Shown: positions 1-9,900 of the stretch, piece after piece
Numbering within the stretch: the first letter of the stretch is position 1
Layout of the letters: each line of letters starts with the position of its first letter
Source of the DNA: Neoluteolibacter marinus
GTDB taxonomy: Bacteria; Verrucomicrobiota; Verrucomicrobiia; Verrucomicrobiales; Akkermansiaceae
NCBI RefSeq assembly: GCF_014904755.1
Contig: NZ_JACZFQ010000009.1
Coordinates: 1 to 64,000 of the forward strand
Length of the DNA: 64,000 bases
Direction: 5' to 3'
The notes under the pieces: model-generated
The model's database searches: none
What the model was told of the DNA's origin: nothing
What the model saw: the letters and a program-made list of their open reading frames with translations, nothing else
Position numbers and translations under genes: made by a program

Positions 1-78
1 CCTTGGTCAGGGGCTCCGGGAGCAGCCTGCCTCAAGGAGCTTGCCATCACGGCCGGATCTGTCGGGATCGCTGAATGA
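1..78 (+). CDS. C-terminal end of an unidentified protein (partial)
   Basis: The first frame is open from the window edge to a TGA at 76-78 and encodes 25 residues ending in AITAGSVGIAE. It is too short to name. Its stop overlaps the ATG of the next gene in an ATGA junction (75-78), the same arrangement seen between the next two genes, which supports it as the tail of a real gene in a translationally coupled operon rather than chance. The rest lies upstream of the window. Confidence 0.45.
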   Translation, partial: PWSGAPGAACLKELAITAGSVGIAE

Positions 79-473
79 GACCCCTGTTGCACGGTCCGAC
101 CATCACGCACGCCCTGTTGAATGGTCCTGAAATGCTGGTCTTCTACGGCCTTCTAGTCGCGTGGATGGTGGCGTTTTGGAAGCTCCTGGTACGACCCGAC
201 AGCCGCCACGTGACGTCGAAGATCGGGCTGTCTTTGTCCCTGATCATGGGAATTCTCGCGCCGCTGAAGTATATTTGGGGAGTGTTGCTGTTGAACCAGC
301 CGATGCACCTTTCCGGCTCAGTCGATCCCATGCTATACGCGGGGAGTTTCGATATCGTCTGCTGGTCCGCCTTGATCATCGGTTGCACCGCGGCGGTGAC
401 CTTGATGCTGTCGGCATGGGCGTGGCTGCTGCCGGGATCCTCGTTGCCTCAGACAGACGGGGGGCGGGGATGA
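75..473 (+). CDS. small integral membrane protein, unknown function
   Basis: This 132-residue protein has about three hydrophobic stretches: roughly residues 20-37 (around VFYGLLVAWMVAFWKLL), 50-74 (SLSLIMGILAPLKYIWGVLLL) and 95-120 (CWSALIIGCTAAVTLMLSAWAWLL). No enzymatic motif is visible and I do not recognise the family. It overlaps the preceding partial gene and the following FG-GAP gene by four bases each (ATGA), so the three are probably translated together. It may be a membrane component or chaperone for the exported neighbour, but that is inference from position only. Confidence 0.6.
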   Translation: MRPLLHGPTITHALLNGPEMLVFYGLLVAWMVAFWKLLVRPDSRHVTSKIGLSLSLIMGILAPLKYIWGVLLLNQPMHLSGSVDPMLYAGSFDIVCWSALIIGCTAAVTLMLSAWAWLLPGSSLPQTDGGRG

Positions 474-3373
474 ATTGGCTTGGTCGGGCGGCGGGCAGCC
501 CCGACAAGAATCCCCGCATGGTGGTTTCCTGCATGAATTGGCAACGGGTCGCGAACGCGATTTCCGCCGCCGTGGCGATCCAGGTATCGGGGGCCCAGGT
601 GGTGTTCGGGCCGTCAAAGGAGATCGGTGAAAGCATCACGAACGGGATTGGATTCGCCGTGGCCACCGACGTGGACGACGACGGCGATCTTGATTCGCTG
701 GTGGCCGAGCGGCTTGGCGTCCGGGTCCTGTGGTGGGAAAACGACGGTGCGGGGAGTTTTTCCGATCGTCGCGAGTGGACCTGGGGTGGACCGGATTGGG
801 AGGTCGTCGGGTTGGTCGATTGGGATCTGGATGGCTTGCTGGACGTCTGGATCCAGCACCAGCCGCAGGATACCTACGACGACGAGACGGGCTCGGTCTT
901 GAGGCGCTATCTGGTGGCCCGCAACGACGGGAGCGGCTTGTTCGAGGATCCGGTGGTGGTTTTCGAGTCCGAGGCCTACTGGAGCTTTGGCGAAACGCTG
1001 ATCGCCGACATCGACGGGAATTACCGGCCGGATATCCTCAGCCCGGTCCGGGTGATGACGGCCGATCCAAGCGGTGCCTTCACCACTCCACCGGTTCCGC
1101 TTCCGGAGGACGAGTGGGGCGAACGATGGAGTGCCCGGAGTGAGGTGTCTCTGGCGGACTTCGGCGGCGACGGGGTGTCCGACTTGCTGGTCGAGAGTAT
1201 CTACACGGATGGCAAATTGCTCCGGATTCGCAATCTTGGGGCCGGCGGCTTTGCCGAACCTGAGACCCTGCTGCCGACCGGGTCGGTTGATGGATTTCCC
1301 CTCGTCCGATGGTTTTGTGTTCACCCGTCGGACGCTGCGCCGCCGGAAATCGTGATCGTCGAGGAGGACGTGGTGGACGATGAGCCCATCTCGACGCTGC
1401 GGTTTTTCGAGGCGGGGACCGACGCCACGTTGACCGAAGTCGCGAGTCTGCCCTTGGCGAACGGGACTGGCGAGGGTGAGGTCAACTGGCACTCGCTGCG
1501 TTGCGAACCCGCCACGGGCCGGCTCTTCATTGCATCGATCACTTTCGGTTCGGCCGAATCCCCCGTGGATCCGGTGACGAAACTACACGAGGTGACGCGA
1601 TCCGGCGCGACGGTCACGCTCGTGGAAATCGTGGAGATCGAGGGATATGCCGATACCTCGCAGGTGGCGGTGGAGGAAATGAACGGCGATGGGTTTCCCG
1701 ATCTCTTCCTGCCGGTTCCTCGGGCTCCTGCCGTGTTCCTTTCCTCGCCCGACCTCGTGGTCTGGCACGCGGGCACGGCGGCCGGCTTCTCCGAACTTCG
1801 AAACGAGATCACCCGGAGCCCCTACGATCCGAAGATACTTTCCGTGGCGGACATCGACGGGGACGGTGACACGGACTTGCTGGTGGGTTCGGCTGGGCTG
1901 GCCTTCGGACCCACGGACCGGATCGAATTGCTCAGGAACACGGGAGGGCCGGGGGATTTCGAGCGGGTTCCGATACCACTCCATCGCGACGCGATCGATG
2001 TGGTCGCGACCGTGGATCTGGAAGGCGAGTTCCTGATATTTCCGCCGGAGGGACACGAATTCCTGGTCCAATGCCAGCCGGGAAAAGCCGATTTCCTGGT
2101 GCAGACATTCGAATTCAGCGGCCACAGCCGCTACGAGGGCACGCTCCGCTTCGAGTGGATGTTGCAAGACGGCACGGGCGGATTTCATTTTCTGCCGCTT
2201 TGGTCTGAACCCGCGGATGGGCTGGCCCTGGCAAGCCATGTGGACTGGGACCGGGACGGGACCAAGGATGTCCTGTACGAGTCTTTCGTCCGTTTCGTGG
2301 GATCCCAAGGCTTGAGATACCGGCGGGGCGGTGGAGACACCTTCGCGGCTCCGGTTGCCGTGACCAATCAATCGAGCCTGTCCTTCGGCCCTCTGGGCAA
2401 TCGGCTGACGACGGGAGCGCCGTTGATCGATCTCGATTGGGACGGCGACCCCGATCTGCTGCTCGCGGGCAATCTGTTCGGAACGTATTCGTCTTACTGG
2501 GCGGAAAACGACGGCAGCGGCGTGATCTCAGCGATTCGCAAACTCCCGTATTTCGGTCTCCAAATCACCCCGGATCTCGACGGGGACGGGCATCCGGATC
2601 TGCTCGTGGACGAGCAGATCCTGCTCGCCCGCAGCGGCGTCACGTTCGATCCGCTTCCGGTCCCGGGAGCCTATTTCAATTACTGGGACGGGAATTTCGC
2701 CGATCTGGATGCGGACGGGGATGCCGACTATTTGATCGCCGGGTCACCGGGCGGAATCAGCAGTCATCGAGATCTGGTCTGGTGGGAGAACCGGGGCGAC
2801 GGCGACTTCTCACGGCAGCAGCCCTTTCCCGCGGGGAGCCCGATTGTGCCGGCCGAATGGGGGACGAGAAGGCAGAGGCTGCTCGGTGACATGGACGGCG
2901 ATGGAACCCCGGATCTCGTCGTCGCATCGGGGCCCGATCCAAGGTTGGAATGGATCCGCATCAGCCGGACCCCCGAGCCCGCGGCCTTCACCGCGTGGAT
3001 GGACGGGCGGGGACTTCGTGGAAACTCTGCGTCGCCCGTGGCCGATTGGGATCTCGATGGTAGCCCGAACTGGGATGAATTCGCCTTTGGCTCGGATCCC
3101 GCGGTGCCCGACCCCGGACATCCCGGCCGACCGCGGATGGAAAGGTCCCCCGGTGGATTCGTTTTCACCTTTCAACGCCGCACCGATGCCGCGTCGTTCG
3201 GGCTTTCCTATCCGACCCGCAGGAGCATCGATCTCTTGGAGTGGAACCCGTGGATGCCACCCATTGAAATGGAGGCGTCGGCCGGCGGCTACGAAAGGGT
3301 TCGCCTTCCGGTCACGCCGTCCTTGGACAGGGAGTTCTTCGACGTTGAGGTCTCGCCGCCGGCGGATCCTTGA
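470..3373 (+). CDS. secreted FG-GAP/VCBS-type repeat protein
   Basis: The frame encodes a 967-residue exported protein dominated by about a dozen Asp-rich calcium-type loops of the form D-x-D-x-D-G-x-x-D, for example DVDDDGDLD, DIDGDGDTD, DLDGDGHPD, DLDADGDAD and DMDGDGTPD, each in a short beta unit. This is the pattern of FG-GAP/VCBS beta-propeller repeats. The last loop (DWDLDGSPNWDEF) resembles the thrombospondin-type-3-like ends common in verrucomicrobial surface proteins. ATG 470 overlaps the upstream stop; ATGs at 518 and 533 lie just before a signal-peptide-like stretch (ANAISAAVAIQVSGA) and are alternative starts. A role in surface binding or adhesion is inference. Confidence 0.8.
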   Translation: MNWLGRAAGSPDKNPRMVVSCMNWQRVANAISAAVAIQVSGAQVVFGPSKEIGESITNGIGFAVATDVDDDGDLDSLVAERLGVRVLWWENDGAGSFSDRREWTWGGPDWEVVGLVDWDLDGLLDVWIQHQPQDTYDDETGSVLRRYLVARNDGSGLFEDPVVVFESEAYWSFGETLIADIDGNYRPDILSPVRVMTADPSGAFTTPPVPLPEDEWGERWSARSEVSLADFGGDGVSDLLVESIYTDGKLLRIRNLGAGGFAEPETLLPTGSVDGFPLVRWFCVHPSDAAPPEIVIVEEDVVDDEPISTLRFFEAGTDATLTEVASLPLANGTGEGEVNWHSLRCEPATGRLFIASITFGSAESPVDPVTKLHEVTRSGATVTLVEIVEIEGYADTSQVAVEEMNGDGFPDLFLPVPRAPAVFLSSPDLVVWHAGTAAGFSELRNEITRSPYDPKILSVADIDGDGDTDLLVGSAGLAFGPTDRIELLRNTGGPGDFERVPIPLHRDAIDVVATVDLEGEFLIFPPEGHEFLVQCQPGKADFLVQTFEFSGHSRYEGTLRFEWMLQDGTGGFHFLPLWSEPADGLALASHVDWDRDGTKDVLYESFVRFVGSQGLRYRRGGGDTFAAPVAVTNQSSLSFGPLGNRLTTGAPLIDLDWDGDPDLLLAGNLFGTYSSYWAENDGSGVISAIRKLPYFGLQITPDLDGDGHPDLLVDEQILLARSGVTFDPLPVPGAYFNYWDGNFADLDADGDADYLIAGSPGGISSHRDLVWWENRGDGDFSRQQPFPAGSPIVPAEWGTRRQRLLGDMDGDGTPDLVVASGPDPRLEWIRISRTPEPAAFTAWMDGRGLRGNSASPVADWDLDGSPNWDEFAFGSDPAVPDPGHPGRPRMERSPGGFVFTFQRRTDAASFGLSYPTRRSIDLLEWNPWMPPIEMEASAGGYERVRLPVTPSLDREFFDVEVSPPADP

Positions 3374-3410
3374 TGCCTTGTCAGGTGAATCTGCGGGTCC
3401 CGGGGCACAA

Positions 3411-4688
3411 TCACCTTCCCTCCCGCCAAGCCGCGGCGGCGTCGGGAGCCTTGCGGGACCAGACGTAGTCGAGACGTTCGATGGCCGACTGACGGATCAT
3501 GGGGTCGGCGATGTCACCGATCACCCGCGCGGCGTCCTCCCATTTTCCGGTCGCGATGAAGGACGGCACCAGCGAGGCCTGCAGGGCGTCGCGTTGGAGG
3601 GATGGGGGCTGCTCGGCGAACCATTGGGCGACCTTATCCGGATACTTCTGCTGCCACGCTGCCAGCGAATCCTGCAGCGGGCCGGGGACATCGGGGCTGT
3701 CGGCATAGCGCTCCATCCACCACTCGAGCGCCGGGCGGTCGTATTCGCGGTAGATCGCGGCACCCACGGCGGTGGCATCCATTTCGGGGCGCTTCTCCGC
3801 GGGAATGTCAGCGCTTTCCTGATATTCGCGCAGGTCCTGGAGGTAGGTGAGCAACCCCAGCGCGTCTTCCTGCGGCCAGTGGCGAAACAGCGCGTCGTTC
3901 ATCGCGGCGTGGTCCTCCGGCCGGCCGGTGCTTTTCGCGAATGCGACCAGCCGCTCGCGCTGCGCCGGATCAAAAAGGGAACGGGTGGCCCAACGGCGGA
4001 TAACGCCATCGCGGCCGTTCCAGTCATCTCCGCCGGGCTCCAGTTTCAGGAATTCTGCGGTTGCCCGGTCGAAATCGCGGCCGAGCATCGCGTGCAAGGC
4101 TCCAGCCCTGAGTTCGTCCTTTTTGAGAGCGTTCATCTCGTCCGCCAGCCCGGCGGGGAAGTCCCCGCTGTCCAGCCAATCGAACGCGCCGGCGGGATCC
4201 TCCATCGACCACGATACGAATGCGTTGTGCGCGATGAGTCTTGGATCCCGTGCTCCGGCCGTCAGCGCCGCGGCGGGGTCCAGCCTCATCCACGCCGCCA
4301 GGACTTCGAAGGAGAGGGGATATTGAATGGATGCCGACTGGAACAGTAGTCCCTCTTCCATGGCGGCGTAAATCTCCGCGAGTTCCGTGGCCGATAGACT
4401 CTCGAGGATCGCGAGGATCTCGGCCCGCGCCTCCCAGTCCGCATCCAGATTGGCAGAGCCCTCGCTCAGGAACTTCAAGCGCCGCAACGCTTTCGCCGCC
4501 GCCTGCGGGTCGTTGGACTTGCGGCTGGCCTGCTCCGGCGGGGCGATGATCGTCTTCCGCACGGCCGCCTCCTTCTGGAACCAACCGGCGCGGGCCATGC
4601 GTTTGCCGGCTTCCCGGCCTGTCCAACAAAGCCCCGCCAGCAATGCCAGGGAGAGGGAGGATAGAAAAACCGTCTTAGCGCGTGGCAT
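3411..4688 (-). CDS. exported helical-repeat protein, paralogue 2 of a tandem pair
   Basis: The ATG at 4688 gives 425 residues starting with a hydrophobic signal or anchor (TVFLSSLSLALLAGLCW). The remainder is predicted helical and rich in tryptophan, with recurring units such as W-x-R-x-D-P-A-A-A-L and W-S-M-E-D-P-A-G-A-F-D-W-L, each ending near an Asp-Pro/Ala-Ala core. This looks like a degenerate alpha-helical (TPR/SEL1-like) repeat. The gene overlaps the end of the upstream paralogue by 14 bases. I do not recognise a named family or any catalytic motif; similar W..DP.AA repeat proteins are, to my knowledge, frequent in Verrucomicrobia. Function unknown. Confidence 0.7.
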   Translation of the reverse strand: MPRAKTVFLSSLSLALLAGLCWTGREAGKRMARAGWFQKEAAVRKTIIAPPEQASRKSNDPQAAAKALRRLKFLSEGSANLDADWEARAEILAILESLSATELAEIYAAMEEGLLFQSASIQYPLSFEVLAAWMRLDPAAALTAGARDPRLIAHNAFVSWSMEDPAGAFDWLDSGDFPAGLADEMNALKKDELRAGALHAMLGRDFDRATAEFLKLEPGGDDWNGRDGVIRRWATRSLFDPAQRERLVAFAKSTGRPEDHAAMNDALFRHWPQEDALGLLTYLQDLREYQESADIPAEKRPEMDATAVGAAIYREYDRPALEWWMERYADSPDVPGPLQDSLAAWQQKYPDKVAQWFAEQPPSLQRDALQASLVPSFIATGKWEDAARVIGDIADPMIRQSAIERLDYVWSRKAPDAAAAWREGR

Positions 4689-5940
4689 GGTCTTCCGGGG
4701 CGGGGTTGATGACCTGATTCCTGAGTTCGCCGGGCATGGCGGCCAGCCAGGCACCAGCCGCGGCGGCGTCCAGACGCTGCCAGACGGCGAATTGCTTCCG
4801 CACCGCATCCAGCGTCCGGCCGTTATCGTCCCGGCCGGGGGACCAGTTGGACGCGAGAAGATTGTCGGCGAATACCTCGACGGTCCGGGAGACCAAACCG
4901 GATTCGCCCCGCGCTTCCGACCACTCGATCGCTTGCTCCGGCTGGTTGACCGCCCACCTCCGGTACGCCGCCTCGCGATCTTCCGGCCGGGTTTCCGGGC
5001 GCGGACTGTCCAAGACCGGCGGAGGCCATTCCATCGGCTGGAAGCGCTTGTTGGCTTCGCGGAATTTCAGCACCGATTCCTCCGGCCAACCGGCGTCCGC
5101 CATGTCGGCGGCAATGTCATCCATTTGGGCATAACCGAGCGAGTAAGCCTGCATGGTGAACGAATTAAAGTATCTCTCCCGGGAATCCTCCGGAATCTCG
5201 TCCCTGAGGATGGCGAGGATTTCCGGTCTGGAGTCCGGTTTGGCCGGTAGCGCCGCGAACAGTTCACGGAGAACGATCGACACCGACTCTGGAAGTTCCG
5301 CCCGGGCCCGGGACACGGCGGTGGCAGGGTCCTCGGCCACCCACCTGCGGGCGGCGGGCCACACGACGCTGTTCCTGGCAAGATAGGACCCGCTGTCCTT
5401 CGCCCAACGGATGGCGGCGTCCAGATCCGACTGCGACCAGGCGGAAATCACCGCGCTGACTTCCTGATACGCGTCATTTCCTCGGGCCGCGGCCGCCGTG
5501 GCCGCGGCCTCCGGGTCGAGCTGTGCCCAGCGGTAGTAGAGCATGCCGGCGATCTCCCCGTTGACCGTCCGACCGGCCTCCGCCGGCAGGGCGTCGAGCG
5601 CGACTTTCACTTCCTCAACCGAAAAACCGCGCACCACCGACCACAGCGCGGCGGTCTCCCGGCGGGAGGGGAAGTTCCGCCCGATCGCCTGCCGCAGCTC
5701 CTCCAGCCGGTCGGTGCCGGCACGCTTCGCGGCCGGCGTGACGAGACGTTTCACCATGCGCTTCACGCTGACAGCCGGAGCTCCCGCTCCGTCCCGGACC
5801 CGGCGTTCGGCGCGGTATCCCGACCAGGTCGCCACCGCGACACCCAGCACCGCCAGGAGAAGAAGGCGGAATCTCCGCCGGATGAAGTTGCGACTTATCA
5901 CGTGAGTCACATGACCTATCAGGCCCCCGGTCGCGGTCAA
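4675..5940 (-). CDS. exported helical-repeat protein, paralogue 1 of a tandem pair
   Basis: This 421-residue protein has a basic N-terminus followed by a membrane segment (RLLLLAVLGVAVATWSG, about residues 24-40) and then helical repeats with the same signature as its downstream neighbour: RWAQLDPEAAATAAA, AWSQSDLDAAIRWAKD and RWVAEDPATAVSRA. It starts 9 bases after the stop of the nucleotidyltransferase gene and overlaps the next gene, so the three form a likely minus-strand operon. No active-site motif is seen. It is probably anchored with the repeats on the outer face of the inner membrane; that topology is inferred from the positive charges before the hydrophobic segment. Confidence 0.7.
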   Translation of the reverse strand: MTATGGLIGHVTHVISRNFIRRRFRLLLLAVLGVAVATWSGYRAERRVRDGAGAPAVSVKRMVKRLVTPAAKRAGTDRLEELRQAIGRNFPSRRETAALWSVVRGFSVEEVKVALDALPAEAGRTVNGEIAGMLYYRWAQLDPEAAATAAAARGNDAYQEVSAVISAWSQSDLDAAIRWAKDSGSYLARNSVVWPAARRWVAEDPATAVSRARAELPESVSIVLRELFAALPAKPDSRPEILAILRDEIPEDSRERYFNSFTMQAYSLGYAQMDDIAADMADAGWPEESVLKFREANKRFQPMEWPPPVLDSPRPETRPEDREAAYRRWAVNQPEQAIEWSEARGESGLVSRTVEVFADNLLASNWSPGRDDNGRTLDAVRKQFAVWQRLDAAAAGAWLAAMPGELRNQVINPAPEDHATR

Positions 5941-5949
5941 TGGATCACT

Positions 5950-6867
5950 TCATGCCGTCACGATCCGCGACACGAGCTGCTCGCCGGCGCCGACCTTTCC
6001 TCCGGGCCAGACGACGGAGTCTTTCACCACCGCGCCGGCGCCGACTTCGGCTCCGGGGCCGATGACGCTGGCTTCGATGATCGCCGTCGGGTCGATGATC
6101 GCGGCGGGGTGAATCTTCGGGGCAAGGTCGAGCTCGCGGTGGGCGGCGAGATAGGCCACGGGATCGCCGAGGTCGCGCCAATCACCGTCATCGAGGACGA
6201 TGGCACCGAGCCGCCCTTGCCTGGCGAGTTCGAGGAAGGCCGGGATCACCGAAATCTTCTGTCCGGCGGGAATCAGGTCGAGCAGTTCGGCGTCGAAGCA
6301 GTAGATGCCGGTGAACTGATGGCTGCCTTCGGCCCGCCCGAGCATGTTGCGGATGTCCACCGCACGATCGCCCTCGAGCGCGATGTGCCGGGCCTCCCCG
6401 TCGCTGCGCAGGGCGAGGGTCACGGGGCAATCCGATGCCGCGTGGGCCGCGATCAGCCGGTCGAGGGGCAGGGTCGAGAAGATGTCGCCGTTGTGGACGA
6501 GCACGCTGTCGCCGCCAATCCAGGCCTCGATGTTCTTCACCCCGCCGCCGGTTTCGAGTAGCTCGGGTTCGGGGAAAAGATGCAGCGGAAGCCCGTTCCA
6601 AGTGCATTGCCTCGACGCGAGGCCGTTGCCTCCGGGGAGGCCGTCGCCGTCGATTTCCCACGCCCCGTCTCCCGTGACCCAACACTCCGGCAGGTGATGC
6701 TTGTTGATCGCGAATGCGGTGATTCCGGCGGCGCGGCACGACTCCATCGCCCACTCGATCAAGGGCAGGTGGAACAGGGGAACGAGCGGTTTCGGCCGCA
6801 GGTCGGTCAGCGGTCGCAGCCGCGTGCCGAGCCCGGCGCCGGGGAGGAAGGCCTTGCAAATCACCAA
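5950..6867 (-). CDS. sugar-1-phosphate nucleotidyltransferase (GT-A fold plus hexapeptide tail)
   Basis: The 305-residue protein begins with the pyrophosphorylase signature GAGLGTRLRPLTDLRPKPLV (residues 10-29), whose G-x-G-T-R loop binds the nucleotide and whose downstream Lys is catalytic in this family. The middle has the usual ETGGGVKN and HNGDIFS motifs of MurU/GDP-mannose-type pyrophosphorylases. The C-terminus (about residues 250-300) shows left-handed hexapeptide repeats (IHPAAI, IDPTAI, IGPGAEV, VGAGAVV). It should make a nucleotide sugar for envelope glycans; the substrate (GDP-mannose, UDP-MurNAc or dTDP-glucose type) cannot be fixed from sequence. It leads a minus-strand operon with two unknown repeat proteins. 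Confidence 0.88.
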   Translation of the reverse strand: MVICKAFLPGAGLGTRLRPLTDLRPKPLVPLFHLPLIEWAMESCRAAGITAFAINKHHLPECWVTGDGAWEIDGDGLPGGNGLASRQCTWNGLPLHLFPEPELLETGGGVKNIEAWIGGDSVLVHNGDIFSTLPLDRLIAAHAASDCPVTLALRSDGEARHIALEGDRAVDIRNMLGRAEGSHQFTGIYCFDAELLDLIPAGQKISVIPAFLELARQGRLGAIVLDDGDWRDLGDPVAYLAAHRELDLAPKIHPAAIIDPTAIIEASVIGPGAEVGAGAVVKDSVVWPGGKVGAGEQLVSRIVTA

Positions 6868-6980
6868 ACCCGTTTGCCGCCGATGCTTCCTTGCGACAAG
6901 GCATTTCCGGTGGTGAGATTCGCGGAATCACACACTAATCGTTGAGAAAAACGCGCCATATACCCGTATCCCGAGCCCCG

Positions 6981-9900
6981 ATGCAATCCGCCCACCTGTT
7001 TTTGATTCCCCTGGCCGTGACCGGCAGCGCCCTCGCGCTTCCCGAGGGCTTTGTGATCCGTGAATTCGCGGGTCCGCCGAATGCCGAGTATCCCACCGCC
7101 GTCTCCGCCGCCGCCAACGGCGATGTCTACGTTTCCTCCGACCGCAACGGCTCACTGGGCCACGGCAAGCACATGGGAAGAATCATCCGCTGCCGCGACA
7201 CCGACGGCGATGGCAAGGCCGACGATTTCCTCGACTTCGTGCCGGATGTCGACAGCCCTCGCGGCGGGCACTTCGTCGGCGACACGCTTTATTTGATCCA
7301 TCCGCCCTACCTCAGCAGCTTCCGCGACACCGATGGCGATGGCGTGGCGGACGAGAAAAAGGTGCTCGTCACCGGGTTGGGCGGCGGCATCGAGCACCCG
7401 CGCGGGGCCGACCACACGACCAACGGCGTGCGGATGGGGATCGACGGCTGGCTCTACATCTCGGTCGGCGACTTCGGTGCCAATCCGGCCAAAGGAACCG
7501 ACGGATCGACCTACACCCTCTACGGTGGCGGGGTGCTGCGGGTGCGTCCGGATGGATCGCAGGTCGAACCGTATGCGGTGATGGTCCGCAACATCTGCGA
7601 CACCGCGATCTCGCCGGAACTCGACCTGTTCAGCCGCGACAACACCAACGACGGCAAGGGCTGGAACACCCGCTTCCACCACTACACCTCGCTCGGTGAC
7701 CACGGCTACCCGCGGCTTTACCAGCACTTCGCCGACGAGGCGATCGTGCCGCTGGCCGACTATGGCGGTGGTTCCGGCACCGGAGCCCTGTGGCTGAGCG
7801 AACCCGGATTCCCGGCGGAATTCACCGACGCCTTGTTCTCCTGCGACTGGACCACCGGCAACGTCCACTACCATCCGTGGAAACGCGCCGGGGCGAGCTT
7901 CGAGATCGAACAGAAGACCTTCCAGAAACTGCCGCGGGCGATCGACATCGACGTCGACGGCAACTCCCGCCTCTACCTCGCCGACTGGCGCGACGGCGGC
8001 TTCAATTTCGCCGGACCCGGCAAGCCGGTCGGCATGATCCAACAGGTGATCTACCCGGGCGGCACTCCGGCGAAGTACGCCGATGTCACCAAGGCCGGCG
8101 ATGCGGAGCTGGTGAAATTGCTCGCCTCTGCCAGCGCCGTCCAGCGGCTCGAAACGCAGCGCGAGATCCTCAAGCGCGGCCAGAAGCCGGTTTTCGCCGA
8201 AGGCGTGTTCGCCCTCGCAAAGGATGCGAAACAGCCGGTTGCCGTGCGGACCGCCGCGGTTTTCACCTTCAAGCAGCTCTACGGCAAGGAGAGCACCCGC
8301 CACCTCGCCGAACTGGCGGGTGACGACGTGATCCGCGAGCAGGCCCTGCGCGCGATGACCGATTTGCGCAGCGAACTCGACGGCGTGCCGCTGCAGGCCT
8401 ACACCGGCGCGCTGAAGGACAAGAACCCGCGGGTCGTGCTCCAGGCACTGGTCGGGATCGAGCGCCTGAAGGCGAAGGAAGCGGCCACGGAGATCTTCGC
8501 GGCGACCGGTGACTGGCGCGAGGCCGGCGCCTCGCCGCGGCTCCAGCACACCGCGATGCAGACCCTGGCTTCACTCGGCAATGTTTCCGCCTGCCTCGAT
8601 GCCGTCACCGACACCGCCAACCGCACCCTCGCCCTGCGCGCCCTGGAGCGGATTCACACGATGGAATCGGTCAACGGGCTGCTCGCCCTGTTCGGCAAGT
8701 CTTCGGACCTCGAGCTTCGCTTCGACGTCCTCGGCGCCCTTGCCCGCCTGCATTTCCAGGAAAAACCGTGGGACCTGAAGGCGTGGTGGAACACCCGGCC
8801 GGACGACCGCGGGCCCTATTACGAGCCGGTCGCCTGGGAAGGCAGCGACAAGATCAAGAAGGCGCTGGAGAAAGGCTTTGGCATGATCGCGCCGGACCGC
8901 CAGACGGCCTTCCTTGAGATCCTTGCCAAGAACCGGATCCCGGTTTCCGAACTCAAGTTGGCCAACCTCGACCCGGTCCTTGCCGCCCTCGGTTCGCCGG
9001 AGGTCGACCGCCAGCAGCTGACCGTCCTGCTGGATGCTGCCAAGGACTCGAAGCGCCCCTTCGGCCAGCGCTACGATTGCTACAAGGCCTTGTCCCGCTT
9101 CAAGGGCAAGTCGTCGATGCCGTACCGGCTCGCGGTCCTCGCCGTGTGGTCGGAGGAAAAGAACGCGCCGGCCGAGGTCGCCGAGCACATCGACGACTTC
9201 GTCAATGAGACCGGCCGCGGGACCGAAGTGAAGCAACTCCGCGAGCTTGCTGCCAAACAGAGCAACGCCGTCAGCCGGATTGCCTGGAAGGCCCTGCTCA
9301 CCGTGCTCAACAGTCCCTTGGCCAAGGAGCCGTGGAAGGCCAGTGTCCGCAAGATGGTGGATGAGAACCCCCGCGAGGTCGGCTTCTTCCAGGCCGTCGC
9401 CGATCTCAAGCTGAGCGGCTTCGACCAACAGATCGAGGCCGGCATGTCCTTTGACAACTCCGAGCTGATCAATGCCGCCAAGGCCGCGAAGGAAGCCGTT
9501 GCATCCGCCGGTGCGGCGGGCAAGAAAGTGGCCGAACTGCCGGTGGCGGAGGTGATGGCCAGCGCCATGAAGGCGACCGGTGACGTGGAGACCGGCAAGC
9601 GCTTGTACACCTCGCAGGGTTGCATCGCCTGCCATGCCGTGGACCCGAAGGCCGAGCAGAAGGGCCCCTACCTTGGTGCGGCCGGTGCCAAGTTCACCCG
9701 CGACTACCTGATCGAGTCGGTGCTCGATCCGAACAAGGTGGTCGCCCAGGGCTTCCAGACCTCGCTGCTCCAGTTGAACGACGGCACCTCGAAGATGGGC
9801 TTCGTCACCGGCGAGGCCGATGGGGTGATCGAGATCCGCGACATCGCCGGCCAGGCCAGCAAGGTCAAACGGTCCGACGTCAAGGAAGAGACCCACTTGC

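Noticed and set aside
7152-8549. A 465-codon minus-strand frame opposite the PVC cytochrome fusion
   Set aside because: The translation is repetitive Val/Ala/Gly/Asp mirror sequence of the real gene, with no independent start or domain support.
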